Shown here piece by piece: positions 8,837 to 17,680 of a stretch of DNA of 64,000 bases (within the stretch, counting starts at the first letter, position 1; each line of letters begins with the position of its first letter). The notes beneath the pieces were generated by a model. That model was given only the letters and a program-made list of their open reading frames with translations, was not told where the DNA came from and did not search any database. A program made the translations under genes and the position numbers. The stretch is taken from positions 114,515 through 178,514 of IMG/VR virus record IMGVR_UViG_3300037088_000797; one strand, written 5' to 3'. The DNA comes from a virus.

Positions 8837-11587
8837 TTAATTTATCCATGCAACAGCACTCCAAGAAGTACCTGTATTGTTATTAACAAATGACATTGAG
8901 CCATAATTAGTATTAATTAAAGCAACTTGACAAACAGCATCTGCAATAGTTCTACCATTACCACATATAGTTATATTATCACTCAAAGCATTACCATAAA
9001 TATCGGCAACTGTAATTCTTTGACCCGGTTTTGGAGTTAAAGGTAATACGACACAAACACCAGTGCCACCAGTTACTCCAATAAAATCATCATTTATTGT
9101 TGCAGTATAATTTACACTTATATTGCGAACACCAACAGTATTTCCGCCAGTGCCACCAGTTGGTGAATAAATAATCCACGTATTACCACTAATATTATTT
9201 GCAACTGTTGCGCCACTACCAACAAAAGTATATGACATTCCAGTTGGATTGGTATAAATATTGACATTGTTACCAACCTGTGTAATAATTGTTGCTCCAC
9301 TTTGTGTAAATGTATATCCAGTAAAGCCACCTGTACCACCACTTGAATAAATTATAATATCATTTCCAACTTGTGATATTGAAGTGTTTCCACTACCGAC
9401 AAAACTTCTAAATTGAAGATTTTTATTAAGAGTACTGTCATATATGCCTGTACCTGTACCAATATTAGTAGCACCAGTAATTGTGCCACCACCTGTACTA
9501 CCAGTACCACCACTTGTTAGAATATATCCGGGGTATGGCAAAATCCAGCCACTTGCTGATGTATCTGCTACAAGAACTGCTCTAACCACATGTTCAAGAA
9601 TTGTGGGTTTTGTTGTTTGTAATTTACCAGCAATACTATCACTAAGGAAGTATGTACTGTTCATTGTTATGCCAGTTAAACCACTAATATATCCTGCCTG
9701 AGTAAGATCAAATACGTTTGGATTTACAACCTTATTTACAATACCAATAACTTCACCATTATATTTACCATTTGCAATAGCTTTATTATATGTCCCACCA
9801 CTCCAACCAACCACATCGCTTACAGCAAATCCGTGTGAGATTTGTGTTATTCTTCTTGTATTAGTACCACTCTCAGTAATTCCTGATGATATAATATATC
9901 CAGCATATGGCAATACCCAACCACTTGCAGCAGAATCTGCAATAATAACTGCTTTACTAACATAGCCAAGTGTTATTGGTTCAACTGAACTTAATTGACC
10001 TGCAATAGTATCACTTAAAAAATAAGTTGTATTTGCAACAAACATTGAAGGTGTTCCGCCTGTTGGTATTTGTGAAATATAACCTGTGGTAGTTAAATCA
10101 AAACAATCAGCATTATAACATTTAGTTACTATACCAAGAATTTCACCATTATATAAGCCATTGGCGATTGGTTTATTATATGTACCACCACTATAACCAA
10201 TAACATCTTTTACTACAAAACCATGAGAAGTCTGACATATTAATTTACTAACCTTTTCATTTATAAGATTTGCATATCCCTTATCAATAAGTGAACGATC
10301 ACTATAATCAGCACTATAATCAGCACCATACTCAATACCTGCAAGGTTACCAACACCACGTACTATTGTTGTTGTCTGACATAATGCTCCGCCTAATTTA
10401 ACATTTAAACCACCAACGCTTAAACCGTTTGTAGCACCTGTAATTGTGCCACCACCAGTTCCACCACTTGCAAGACCAAAAGATACTTTACCTGATGTTG
10501 AATTATAATAAAGTACGTCAATTTCACTTGTTTTTGCAGGTAAATTACATACAATAATATTACCTCTTGCACCAGTACCAGTACCAAGTCCACTTTCAAT
10601 TACCACATCACCGCCAATACAGTTTTGAGCACCAATACCATCAGTAGCATCACCACCACAAATAAATAAATGACCACCACAACCAGCAAATCCAACTTGT
10701 GAATATCCATGACCACCAATAATATAATTTGCTGGAGCATTTGGAGTAAGTGAATCACCACCATAACCAAGTATAGTACCTGATTGTGGTAAAGTTAATG
10801 TACGATTAACTGGACTAAAACTCAAACCACATCTTCCAGTTGTACCAAGATTAACACTTGATGTTGGCGTGATAAGTGTAATTTGACCAGTACCTTTTGC
10901 GCTTATATCTAAAGCAATACATGTTGCTTGACCAGCTACACAAATATTAGCAACGGTATATCCAGTGCTCATTGTAGGATATCCTAATGTTACTACGGTG
11001 TTTGCAGGACCGTTAACACCAACTAAATATAAACCATTTAATGCTTTAACAGTAAAATAATTAGGATTATATAATGTTGTTCCACTGAATATTAATGTAC
11101 TGTCAATTAATTTATTTCCCGCATTATTAAAAACTGGTATATGAAATGTAGTTCCAGTTGTATTTTGCAAATCAACATATCTTTTAGTTACAAGAGATTC
11201 ATTAATAAATGTGCTGCTATAATCAGCACCATACTGAATACCAACTCCTGTAACATCTGTTATTACTGCAGATGGACTTATTGCACCACCAAGACAAATA
11301 TTTTTACCGCTAACACCAAGACCGTTTGTTGCACCAGTAATTGTACCACCGCCACCAGTACCACCACTGAAAGTCTTTAAAATCAAGTCAGCATCAGTAA
11401 CACCATTTTTATACCAATATTCGGCATTACCAATATTCACGGTTAAACCAATATATCTCTGAGATTCAGATATTCTGGTATTAGTTTCGCCAGTATCTGC
11501 ATATGGTTGATTTAATGCATTCAAATATTTGGCATCAATTGGGTTACCTACACCTATGCTAAAATTATCACTGAAAGGAATTGCCAT
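8837..11587 (-). CDS. Long tail fibre protein (916 aa)
   Basis: The N-terminal attachment-type module (IGVGNPIDAKYLN..., ~85 aa) is shared with the 733- and 610-aa proteins. It is followed by Gly-rich collagen-like joints (GGTGGGGTITGATNGL), a SLVTKRYVDLQNTTGT linker, and two tandem ~120-residue repeats around residues 430-690. The first of these repeats has HGFVVKDVIGYSGGTYNK and the second HGFAVSDVVGWSGGTYNK, each then having NG-YNGE-GIV. After several short VGSGNT/QSGAT units comes a C-terminal domain (VRNISVNYTATINDDFIG onward) like that of the 733-aa protein. Cysteines are fewer (~15, 1.6%). It is a structural fibre; the trimer and receptor are unknown. Confidence 0.82.
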   Translation of the reverse strand: MAIPFSDNFSIGVGNPIDAKYLNALNQPYADTGETNTRISESQRYIGLTVNIGNAEYWYKNGVTDADLILKTFSGGTGGGGTITGATNGLGVSGKNICLGGAISPSAVITDVTGVGIQYGADYSSTFINESLVTKRYVDLQNTTGTTFHIPVFNNAGNKLIDSTLIFSGTTLYNPNYFTVKALNGLYLVGVNGPANTVVTLGYPTMSTGYTVANICVAGQATCIALDISAKGTGQITLITPTSSVNLGTTGRCGLSFSPVNRTLTLPQSGTILGYGGDSLTPNAPANYIIGGHGYSQVGFAGCGGHLFICGGDATDGIGAQNCIGGDVVIESGLGTGTGARGNIIVCNLPAKTSEIDVLYYNSTSGKVSFGLASGGTGGGTITGATNGLSVGGLNVKLGGALCQTTTIVRGVGNLAGIEYGADYSADYSDRSLIDKGYANLINEKVSKLICQTSHGFVVKDVIGYSGGTYNKPIANGLYNGEILGIVTKCYNADCFDLTTTGYISQIPTGGTPSMFVANTTYFLSDTIAGQLSSVEPITLGYVSKAVIIADSAASGWVLPYAGYIISSGITESGTNTRRITQISHGFAVSDVVGWSGGTYNKAIANGKYNGEVIGIVNKVVNPNVFDLTQAGYISGLTGITMNSTYFLSDSIAGKLQTTKPTILEHVVRAVLVADTSASGWILPYPGYILTSGGTGSTGGGTITGATNIGTGTGIYDSTLNKNLQFRSFVGSGNTSISQVGNDIIIYSSGGTGGFTGYTFTQSGATIITQVGNNVNIYTNPTGMSYTFVGSGATVANNISGNTWIIYSPTGGTGGNTVGVRNISVNYTATINDDFIGVTGGTGVCVVLPLTPKPGQRITVADIYGNALSDNITICGNGRTIADAVCQVALINTNYGSMSFVNNNTGTSWSAVAWIN

Positions 11588-11620
11588 TTTTTATGTTTTT
11601 ATTTTTACTTCTAATTTTTA

Positions 11621-13720
11621 TTATCCTATTAACATTGAGCCACTTGCTGTCGCTTGTTTATTGCTTATATATACCTTATATGGACATCCTGACCAACACA
11701 CTGTTGTGACTGCTACAGGGTCTGGTGAAGGAAATAAATTACATCCAGCACCAATACCACCACCGATTAAACCACAGTTTGATGGGTTAATATACCATGT
11801 TGATTTGTCTGCACCTGCTGCTGTTGGTACAGCAAACCATAAATAATCATTACCAGTACTGTTAAATGCAATACTAACCGAACCTGCACTACCTGCAAGT
11901 ACTTTTGTGCCCGTTAATACCATTGCACAACTTGCTGTTGGACGATTTGCACCAGCAGGACCGGGACATGTACACAGTCCCCAATAATATGGTAATAATG
12001 CAGTTGTAACAAAACTACTTGAACCAAATTGAACAGCATTCGTGTTTTTAGCACTACCACACCATGATTGCTGTTGACCACAAGAAGTAAACGTTGTTGT
12101 ATTAATTGCTACTGATTGTGGTGAACTTACTGATATATTTGTTGCAAGATTACTTCCAAGTGTTACGTCTCTAACACACATCGTTGCTGGTTGAACATTG
12201 GCGTTTGTAAATCCCCAAGTAAATGATTTAGTACCGCTTATTACACAACCAACTTCAACTGTTGAAAGCACACCACTATTACTAAAACTACTAAAAGCAG
12301 GTGCTATATATGGTGCAAGTATTTCTTCAAGTATTCTATCTAAACCACAACCACTCAATGAACTACCAGCAGATAAACCACCAACAGTTATTGTAGAGGG
12401 ACTTGAACATTGATATGTGGTAGAACCACTTGCTTTATCATCCACATATTTTTTATCAACTAATTGAGTGTCCTGTGAAAATGTAGGATGAGAAGCATAT
12501 CTCATGTCACTACCATTTACTGTTATATCATTACTTTGAAGTGTTAATCCACTTAAGCCTATAACTGATAAAATACCAGCACCTGAATTTATTTCTGTTA
12601 ATGCAGGAGTTGCATATATATAATTATCCGTAAAACCAGTATCACCAATAATTACTGAAATTGGGTCAATTTTTACGGCAAATCCATTTTTACCAAGAAC
12701 TAATGCTTGTGCATTGGTATTAATTGTTACGTCACTTGTTAATACACCGCCTAATTCAGCATTTTTTCCAACTTTATTTAAACCATTAGTAGCACCAGTC
12801 AATGTAATTCCTAATACAGTGCTTAAACCACCATTATTAATGTCAACATTAAATGTATTTCCTGACCATTGTATTGAATTGCCAGCAAGTGCAGCACCAT
12901 CTACTGATATTGTACCACCACCAATATTAATGCCAATACCAGCAATAAATGTTGGACTACTGAATAAACCAAATAACATTGAAGTTACGCCCGGATTTAT
13001 TGGATTATCTGTTACCAATACCCAAATACTATTACTATTCGTATTACCACTAATAACAGGTATTAATGAACCTTGAACGGTTTGACCACTTAAATAAAAA
13101 TCCGCAACACGACCCCAAGAACCAGTATTTGCACTATATATACCATTTTCACTACCAGTTAATTGATCTTTAACCAAAACTCTCATGCCATCGGTTGTAG
13201 TAACTCCGTCTATAGATTGATTGGTACTTAATGTAATATTACCAATTGTTGCAATTTCTACAGCCAATTTTGGACTAAGACCTAATGCAACAGTATCAAC
13301 ATATTTTTTATCTACAATTTCAGTATCATTACTAAAGAAAGGATGTGTAATATATTTTAATTTACCACCACTAAAACTTGTATCACCAGTTAATGCGCCA
13401 CCTAAAAATACTGTTGAACCACTAACATGTAAGCCACTCTGAGCATCTGTTAATGTACCAGCACCACTGCCAACTTTAACCCAACTTGCTGGATTAGTAT
13501 AAGTTGTAGCATCATTAAGATAGTATATGCCATTATTAACACCATCGTTGCCAACAGCAACAATAGCACCATTAAATAACCAAACACTACCGTCAACCGT
13601 CCACGTTACGGGATTAATTAAATCAGCTTTTGTGTCAACCAATTGACGTGCATCTAAAGGTAAAACTTTTAATACCTCAAGATTTGCCGAATATGTAAAT
13701 GTACCTTGTGTTCTTGACAT
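11621..13720 (-). CDS. Tail fibre with receptor-binding-type C-terminal domain (699 aa)
   Basis: The N-terminus (LEVLKVLPLDARQLVDTKADL) is a divergent form of the attachment module. Two copies of the linker HPFFSNDTEIVDKKYVD and HPTFSQDTQLVDKKYVD flank a central beta region with NGLNKVGKNAELGG units. The last ~250 residues match the paralogous tip domain of the 356-, 391- and 610-aa proteins (STITVGGLSAGSSLSG, ILEEILAPYIAP, YWGLCTCPGPAGANRP, YLWFAVPTAAG, YKVYIS). The tip domain is cysteine-rich. It is 12 nt from the 610-aa gene and co-transcribed with it. Fusion of the long shaft to a tip found elsewhere as a separate short gene shows mosaic evolution. Confidence 0.8.
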   Translation of the reverse strand: MSRTQGTFTYSANLEVLKVLPLDARQLVDTKADLINPVTWTVDGSVWLFNGAIVAVGNDGVNNGIYYLNDATTYTNPASWVKVGSGAGTLTDAQSGLHVSGSTVFLGGALTGDTSFSGGKLKYITHPFFSNDTEIVDKKYVDTVALGLSPKLAVEIATIGNITLSTNQSIDGVTTTDGMRVLVKDQLTGSENGIYSANTGSWGRVADFYLSGQTVQGSLIPVISGNTNSNSIWVLVTDNPINPGVTSMLFGLFSSPTFIAGIGINIGGGTISVDGAALAGNSIQWSGNTFNVDINNGGLSTVLGITLTGATNGLNKVGKNAELGGVLTSDVTINTNAQALVLGKNGFAVKIDPISVIIGDTGFTDNYIYATPALTEINSGAGILSVIGLSGLTLQSNDITVNGSDMRYASHPTFSQDTQLVDKKYVDDKASGSTTYQCSSPSTITVGGLSAGSSLSGCGLDRILEEILAPYIAPAFSSFSNSGVLSTVEVGCVISGTKSFTWGFTNANVQPATMCVRDVTLGSNLATNISVSSPQSVAINTTTFTSCGQQQSWCGSAKNTNAVQFGSSSFVTTALLPYYWGLCTCPGPAGANRPTASCAMVLTGTKVLAGSAGSVSIAFNSTGNDYLWFAVPTAAGADKSTWYINPSNCGLIGGGIGAGCNLFPSPDPVAVTTVCWSGCPYKVYISNKQATASGSMLIG

Positions 13721-13732
13721 ATGTTAATCTTT

Positions 13733-15565
13733 TTAAAAATCTAATTTTATTCTTGTTGCGCCTCTTAATGCACCATTATAACTATATAATTTATAAGTAA
13801 TTGGATTCGTTTGTATTGTTTCTGATGATGGTGTTTGAGTCCAAAATGTTTTTGAAACTACAGCACCTGCACTACCCTCATATTTCCATTGACTTGAATT
13901 AGTATCCCATGTTTGAACACCACTTAATGCATTCCATATTGATGGTATTTCAAATTTTTGTTTATTACCAACTGTTTCACCACATAAATCAATTACAACC
14001 GATGGTGGACTTACCATTGACACCAATGGCAACTTACTTAATGTAGTAATATTTACACATGTTGCAAACAATGGATAAACACCCTCAATTGAACGAGATA
14101 TTGCTCCTGTTGTACCAGCACCTAACGGAGTTAAATTAGTACCTTTACTGTTTTTAGGTGCTACTCCTGTTGAATATGAAACAGAACCAGTCCAACTTTT
14201 AACACCCTGAACAATAGTATAAGCACCACTTATTATTTGTGAATTACTTAATGAAGTTGAAGGCACAGAAGGTGTAATTAAATCACCACTATAATTATAT
14301 GTTGCGGGTAATCCAGCATATACAGCAGGACCGCCACAATATACAGGTGATATCGAACCCTGATTAAAAGTTGCATTTGCATTTAATGCACCAATTGGAC
14401 AAGCAATTTCATATAATCCAGTTGATGTAATAGTAAATGAATTAAAAGGTGGATTACATGTAGGATTTAATGCAGGTACAAGTAATTCTTCAAATAATTG
14501 AAAACTTGTTTTACCAGTTAATTGATCACCAGCATTAATACCACCTACTGTTATTGCAGCAGGTGTACTGAGATTATATGTACCGCCACCAGTACCGCCT
14601 GTACCGCCAGTTACACTAACAGAATGTATTACAATGGTATTACCGACCTGAGTAACCTGAGTATCACCACTACCAATAATTGTCCTAAATTGAAGCGTAT
14701 TATTTGTAGTACCACTGTAAACACCAGCACCTGTACCGATATTTGCACCATGTACTGTTGCACCAGATACGTAAACAAATGCTTCATCATAACTTACACT
14801 AATTATATTTGGTGTTTTTGTCTGAAGTGTTCTGAATTCTAAAAGTTTTCCTGCTTTTCCAGCAAAAACAGGTGCACCAACTGTCATTGTTATACCTGTT
14901 GTTAAACTACCTGCAATAATATCAAAAGTTACATTTGAACCATTATTAGGGTTAGTACCACTTATCCAAGAAGTTTGTGTATATGATATTGCTGGTGGAT
15001 AATATATTACACCGTTTACAAATACTCCGAGATTATTTTGAACATTACTATCTATTAAAATCCAGCCAAGCATATTTGAACTACCAGTAAATTCATTCCA
15101 TATCCATGATTTAACAGGTGCAACAGTTTTGATATATGCTCTTTTTGGTATACCATCACTTGGTGTACCAGCATATATTATACCATCTGTACCTCTATAA
15201 TACCAACCATATGTTGAATAATAATTACCATTACTATAATCAGTTGGATTAAGTGCGTAGTCTAATGGTAATGTTTGTACACCAGTAAAACCACTGAAAA
15301 ATCCAAGATTTGTACCACCTGTTACAAAATCACCACTTGGAATTGTGCTATCATATTTCTTTTGAATTGGAGAACTTGTTACACCTGTATACCAATATTC
15401 AACACCCATTATATTAACAGTTAAACCAACGTGTCTTTCAGGTATAGTTATTGCAGCATTTACTGCAGCAACTGAAGTGTATGCGGTATTTCCACTGCTT
15501 AAATATTTTGCATCAACAGGTTTACCTGCATTTACTCTAATATTATCATTTATAATTATTGCCAT
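13733..15565 (-). CDS. Mosaic tail fibre protein (610 aa)
   Basis: It starts with the attachment module NIRVNAGKPVDAKYLS..., continuing to NIMGVEYWYTG at ~60. Residues ~70-250 form a central domain without repeats, containing YSTYGWYYRGTDG and SWIWNEFTGSSNMLGW. A GATVHGANIGTGAGVYS linker and a Gly-rich GGTGGTGGG joint follow. The C-terminal ~270 aa are the paralogous tip domain (LSTPAAITVGGINAGDQLTG, LFEELLVPALNP, SISPVYCGGPAVYAGLPA, GVYPLFA, TWTQTPSSE-like end). It thus joins the N-terminal module of the long fibres to the C-terminal module of the short ones. The ATG at 15565 is 11 nt after the 391-aa gene's stop. Confidence 0.8.
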   Translation of the reverse strand: MAIIINDNIRVNAGKPVDAKYLSSGNTAYTSVAAVNAAITIPERHVGLTVNIMGVEYWYTGVTSSPIQKKYDSTIPSGDFVTGGTNLGFFSGFTGVQTLPLDYALNPTDYSNGNYYSTYGWYYRGTDGIIYAGTPSDGIPKRAYIKTVAPVKSWIWNEFTGSSNMLGWILIDSNVQNNLGVFVNGVIYYPPAISYTQTSWISGTNPNNGSNVTFDIIAGSLTTGITMTVGAPVFAGKAGKLLEFRTLQTKTPNIISVSYDEAFVYVSGATVHGANIGTGAGVYSGTTNNTLQFRTIIGSGDTQVTQVGNTIVIHSVSVTGGTGGTGGGTYNLSTPAAITVGGINAGDQLTGKTSFQLFEELLVPALNPTCNPPFNSFTITSTGLYEIACPIGALNANATFNQGSISPVYCGGPAVYAGLPATYNYSGDLITPSVPSTSLSNSQIISGAYTIVQGVKSWTGSVSYSTGVAPKNSKGTNLTPLGAGTTGAISRSIEGVYPLFATCVNITTLSKLPLVSMVSPPSVVIDLCGETVGNKQKFEIPSIWNALSGVQTWDTNSSQWKYEGSAGAVVSKTFWTQTPSSETIQTNPITYKLYSYNGALRGATRIKLDF

Positions 15566-15576
15566 ATTTTAAAATT

Positions 15577-16752
15577 TTAACTATTTGTTAATGCTATTGG
15601 GTTTATTGCTTTTGTTTGATAATTACTTATATATACTTTATAAGTTTGACTACTCCAACATATTGTTGATATTGAACTTACGTTATTAAAATCAGGAAAT
15701 AAATTACCACCTGCACTTGGTGGTGAACCACCTATGTTACCATTATTAACTATAACCACAGTGTCTGCCCATTTAACTTTTGATGCGCTGGCTGTAGGAA
15801 TTGCAAACCATATATAATCATCTGGTGTACTATTCCAATTAATAGTAATTGTGCCAGTACTGTCAAAAGGTATATAACCAGTAGCTTTACTTAAATCCAA
15901 TGCAATAATACAACTACAAATGGTTGTGGGTGTTGGTCTATTACTGCCAGCAGGTGCGCCACCACTTGCAATTTTTCCATAAAAATATGGATATACACCA
16001 CAAATTGCACATGCATTTGGTGGAATTGGGGTTGTACCTGCAGGTAATGGTGTTGAATAAGCACCACCTGAACTGTCTTTAGGTTGAAGACCTGCAGCAT
16101 ATGAAACACTACCATATGCATATCTTACTCCTGCAGCAACAGTATATGGAGGCATTGGATACGAACAATTTAAACTTGTACCTAAACAACTACATGTAAC
16201 ACCATTAAAATCAACATAATTGTGTGCTGCAGGTAAACCGCTACGAACTGAAGGACCACCACAATACACTGGAGATATTAAACCTCTATTAAACATGGTA
16301 CAACCAACAGCATTGACAACACAACCCACTTCATAAGAACTTGATAATGATGAAATAGTAAATATACTTGAAGGTGATGTTAAAACTGGATTTAATGTAG
16401 GAACTAACAATTCTTCAATAATGTATGATAATTTACACCCCGATAATGGACTACCAGCACTAATACCACCTAATGTAATTGCTGCTGGTGATTTACATGT
16501 CATAGGATATATCGGGTCACCACCAGCACCTGATGGTAATAATTTAATATTGCCAACACCATCATATGTAAGTACATCACCAACATGTGATGCTGCTTGA
16601 TCAGCAGTAATTACTACTTTACCACCAGCACCATCAGACAAAGTTAAACCACTTGTTGTTAGAATTTGAGTTTGACCAGATAATGTCAATTCACTACCAA
16701 CTAATTGCTTAAATTGCTCATTTGAAAGGTCAGGTCTTGCGAAAAATGCCAT
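15577..16752 (-). CDS. Receptor-binding-type fibre paralogue (391 aa)
   Basis: The ~90-residue N-terminal part contains LTLSGQTQILTTSGLTLSDG and HVGDVLTYDGVGNIKLL, of the kind used to join fibre tips. The tip domain follows (SPAAITLGGISAGSPLSG at ~88-105, IIEELLVPTLNPVLTSP, LISPVYCGGPSVRSGLPA, AYGSVSYAAGLQPKDSSGG, GVYPYFYGKIASGG, DDYIWFAIPTASA, QTYKVYISNYQ). About 13 cysteines are present. Its closest relative in the window is the tip of the 610-aa protein. It is the first fibre of the operon; the only gene upstream on the same transcript is the PD-(D/E)XK endonuclease, 6 nt away. Confidence 0.78.
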   Translation of the reverse strand: MAFFARPDLSNEQFKQLVGSELTLSGQTQILTTSGLTLSDGAGGKVVITADQAASHVGDVLTYDGVGNIKLLPSGAGGDPIYPMTCKSPAAITLGGISAGSPLSGCKLSYIIEELLVPTLNPVLTSPSSIFTISSLSSSYEVGCVVNAVGCTMFNRGLISPVYCGGPSVRSGLPAAHNYVDFNGVTCSCLGTSLNCSYPMPPYTVAAGVRYAYGSVSYAAGLQPKDSSGGAYSTPLPAGTTPIPPNACAICGVYPYFYGKIASGGAPAGSNRPTPTTICSCIIALDLSKATGYIPFDSTGTITINWNSTPDDYIWFAIPTASASKVKWADTVVIVNNGNIGGSPPSAGGNLFPDFNNVSSISTICWSSQTYKVYISNYQTKAINPIALTNS

Positions 16753-16758
16753 ATGTTT

Positions 16759-17472
16759 TTATTTAAAAATATTAATATTATTTTTCAATACTTCTGAGAG
16801 ATTTTTTCTTTCAGTGTATGGAATTCGTAATAAATTTAAATTATTATTTATTGCGAATTCTGTTTTAATTTTATCGTTCATTCGTCTGTAATTAAATCCT
16901 TCTTTTCCTCCCCAATATTCAACTTCTCTATAGTGCTGTTCGCCATCACATTCAATTAAAATCTTTTCATTAGGAAGATAAAAATCATATTTTAATAATG
17001 ATACATTTTTGCAACCAGAAAATGTTTTTTGTATTTCATAATGTATATTATTTTCTGTAAGCCAATTTGAAATTATTATTTCATCTTTTGATCTAATCTT
17101 ACACACAGGACAGTTGCAACCAGCTAAATGTCTGTTTGGTGTTTGCTCAAATACACCATGTTCAGGACATATTATTTTTATATTCACCTTATTGTTAATA
17201 TAGTTTACAAGACTATAATCATATTTTTTACCATGAATTTTTTTTGCTTTTTCAATAAATTCTTCTTTTAATGGTTTATGTTTTTCACTACATTTTGAAC
17301 ATCCACGATTACTTAAATGACTATTAGGAATTTGCATAAAAATACCATGTTCTGGACAAACAATTTTTATTTTAGTTTGAGCAGAAATATAATTAACTTT
17401 AGAGTAATCATATTTATTTCCATGAATTTTTATTGCTCTTTCAATAAATTCTATAGTTGTCAATTTTTTCAT
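16759..17472 (-). CDS. Homing-type endonuclease: two Zn-finger repeats plus PD-(D/E)XK nuclease
   Basis: There are two tandem ~60-residue repeats (FIERAIKIHGNKYDYSKVNY..IVCPEHGIF..SKC and FIEKAKKIHGKKYDYSLVNY..IICPEHGVF..CPVC). Each has a CPEHG and a C-x2-C pair suited to bind zinc; this is the DUF723-type repeat. The C-terminal ~90 aa read like a Vsr/DUF559-type PD-(D/E)XK fold: YDFYLPNEKILIECDGEQHY gives the D...E-x-D/Q core, with a later KTEFAINNNLNLLRIPY strand. Such proteins are common free-standing phage homing endonucleases. It sits at the promoter-proximal end of the fibre operon, 6 nt before the first fibre gene. The DNA target is unknown. Confidence 0.78.
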   Translation of the reverse strand: MKKLTTIEFIERAIKIHGNKYDYSKVNYISAQTKIKIVCPEHGIFMQIPNSHLSNRGCSKCSEKHKPLKEEFIEKAKKIHGKKYDYSLVNYINNKVNIKIICPEHGVFEQTPNRHLAGCNCPVCKIRSKDEIIISNWLTENNIHYEIQKTFSGCKNVSLLKYDFYLPNEKILIECDGEQHYREVEYWGGKEGFNYRRMNDKIKTEFAINNNLNLLRIPYTERKNLSEVLKNNINIFK

Positions 17473-17540
17473 AATCTCTGTAAGTATATGACCGTACCCT
17501 TAATTACCAATTTCAAACATTTCTGTTTGAATTTATTTAA

Positions 17541-17549
17541 TATAAATAC
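17541..17549 (-). promoter_or_regulatory. Late-promoter-like motif GTATTTATA for the fibre operon
   Basis: Minus-strand GTATTTATA lies 69 nt upstream of the endonuclease ATG. It is the only such motif before the long fibre operon. Confidence 0.5.
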
Positions 17550-17590
17550 AGAACAAACCCATTAAGTTTATGGATAACGATAAAATAAAA

Positions 17591-17622
17591 AAACCCCGTA
17601 AGAATATTTTCCTACGGGGTTT
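17591..17622 (-). terminator. Rho-independent terminator of the antA-Ro-ARPP unit
   Basis: A 10-bp stem AAACCCCGTA/TACGGGGTTT is followed by TTTTTTATTTT on the minus strand. It lies ~60 nt past the ARPP-1-like stop codon. Confidence 0.85.
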
Positions 17623-17631
17623 GGATGTGCG

Positions 17632-17673
17632 TTCAATCCCAAGTGTGGGGAGAGAACCGACTGCTTGCCAAGC
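17632..17673 (-). other. Two hairpins in the 3' untranslated region after the ARPP-1-like gene
   Basis: On the minus strand, GCTTGGCAAGC-type and GTTC-n3-CCC...GGG-n3-GAAC inverted repeats lie between the stop codon and the terminator. The second resembles a T-arm in outline but lacks the TTCRANNC loop. The function is unknown; an mRNA-stability element is possible. Confidence 0.35.
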
Positions 17674-17680
17674 TATTTTC

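Noticed and set aside
10000-11600. Many plus-strand ORFs within the fibre region
   Set aside because: They are Thr/Cys/Pro-rich frame shadows of the repetitive minus-strand fibre genes.
1-17472. Diversity-generating retroelement acting on the fibre tips
   Set aside because: No reverse transcriptase or template/variable repeat pair with A-specific changes is visible in the window.
17625-17680. tRNA gene after the ARPP-1-like gene
   Set aside because: The T-arm-like hairpin lacks the TTCRANNC loop and no D or anticodon arm can be fitted.
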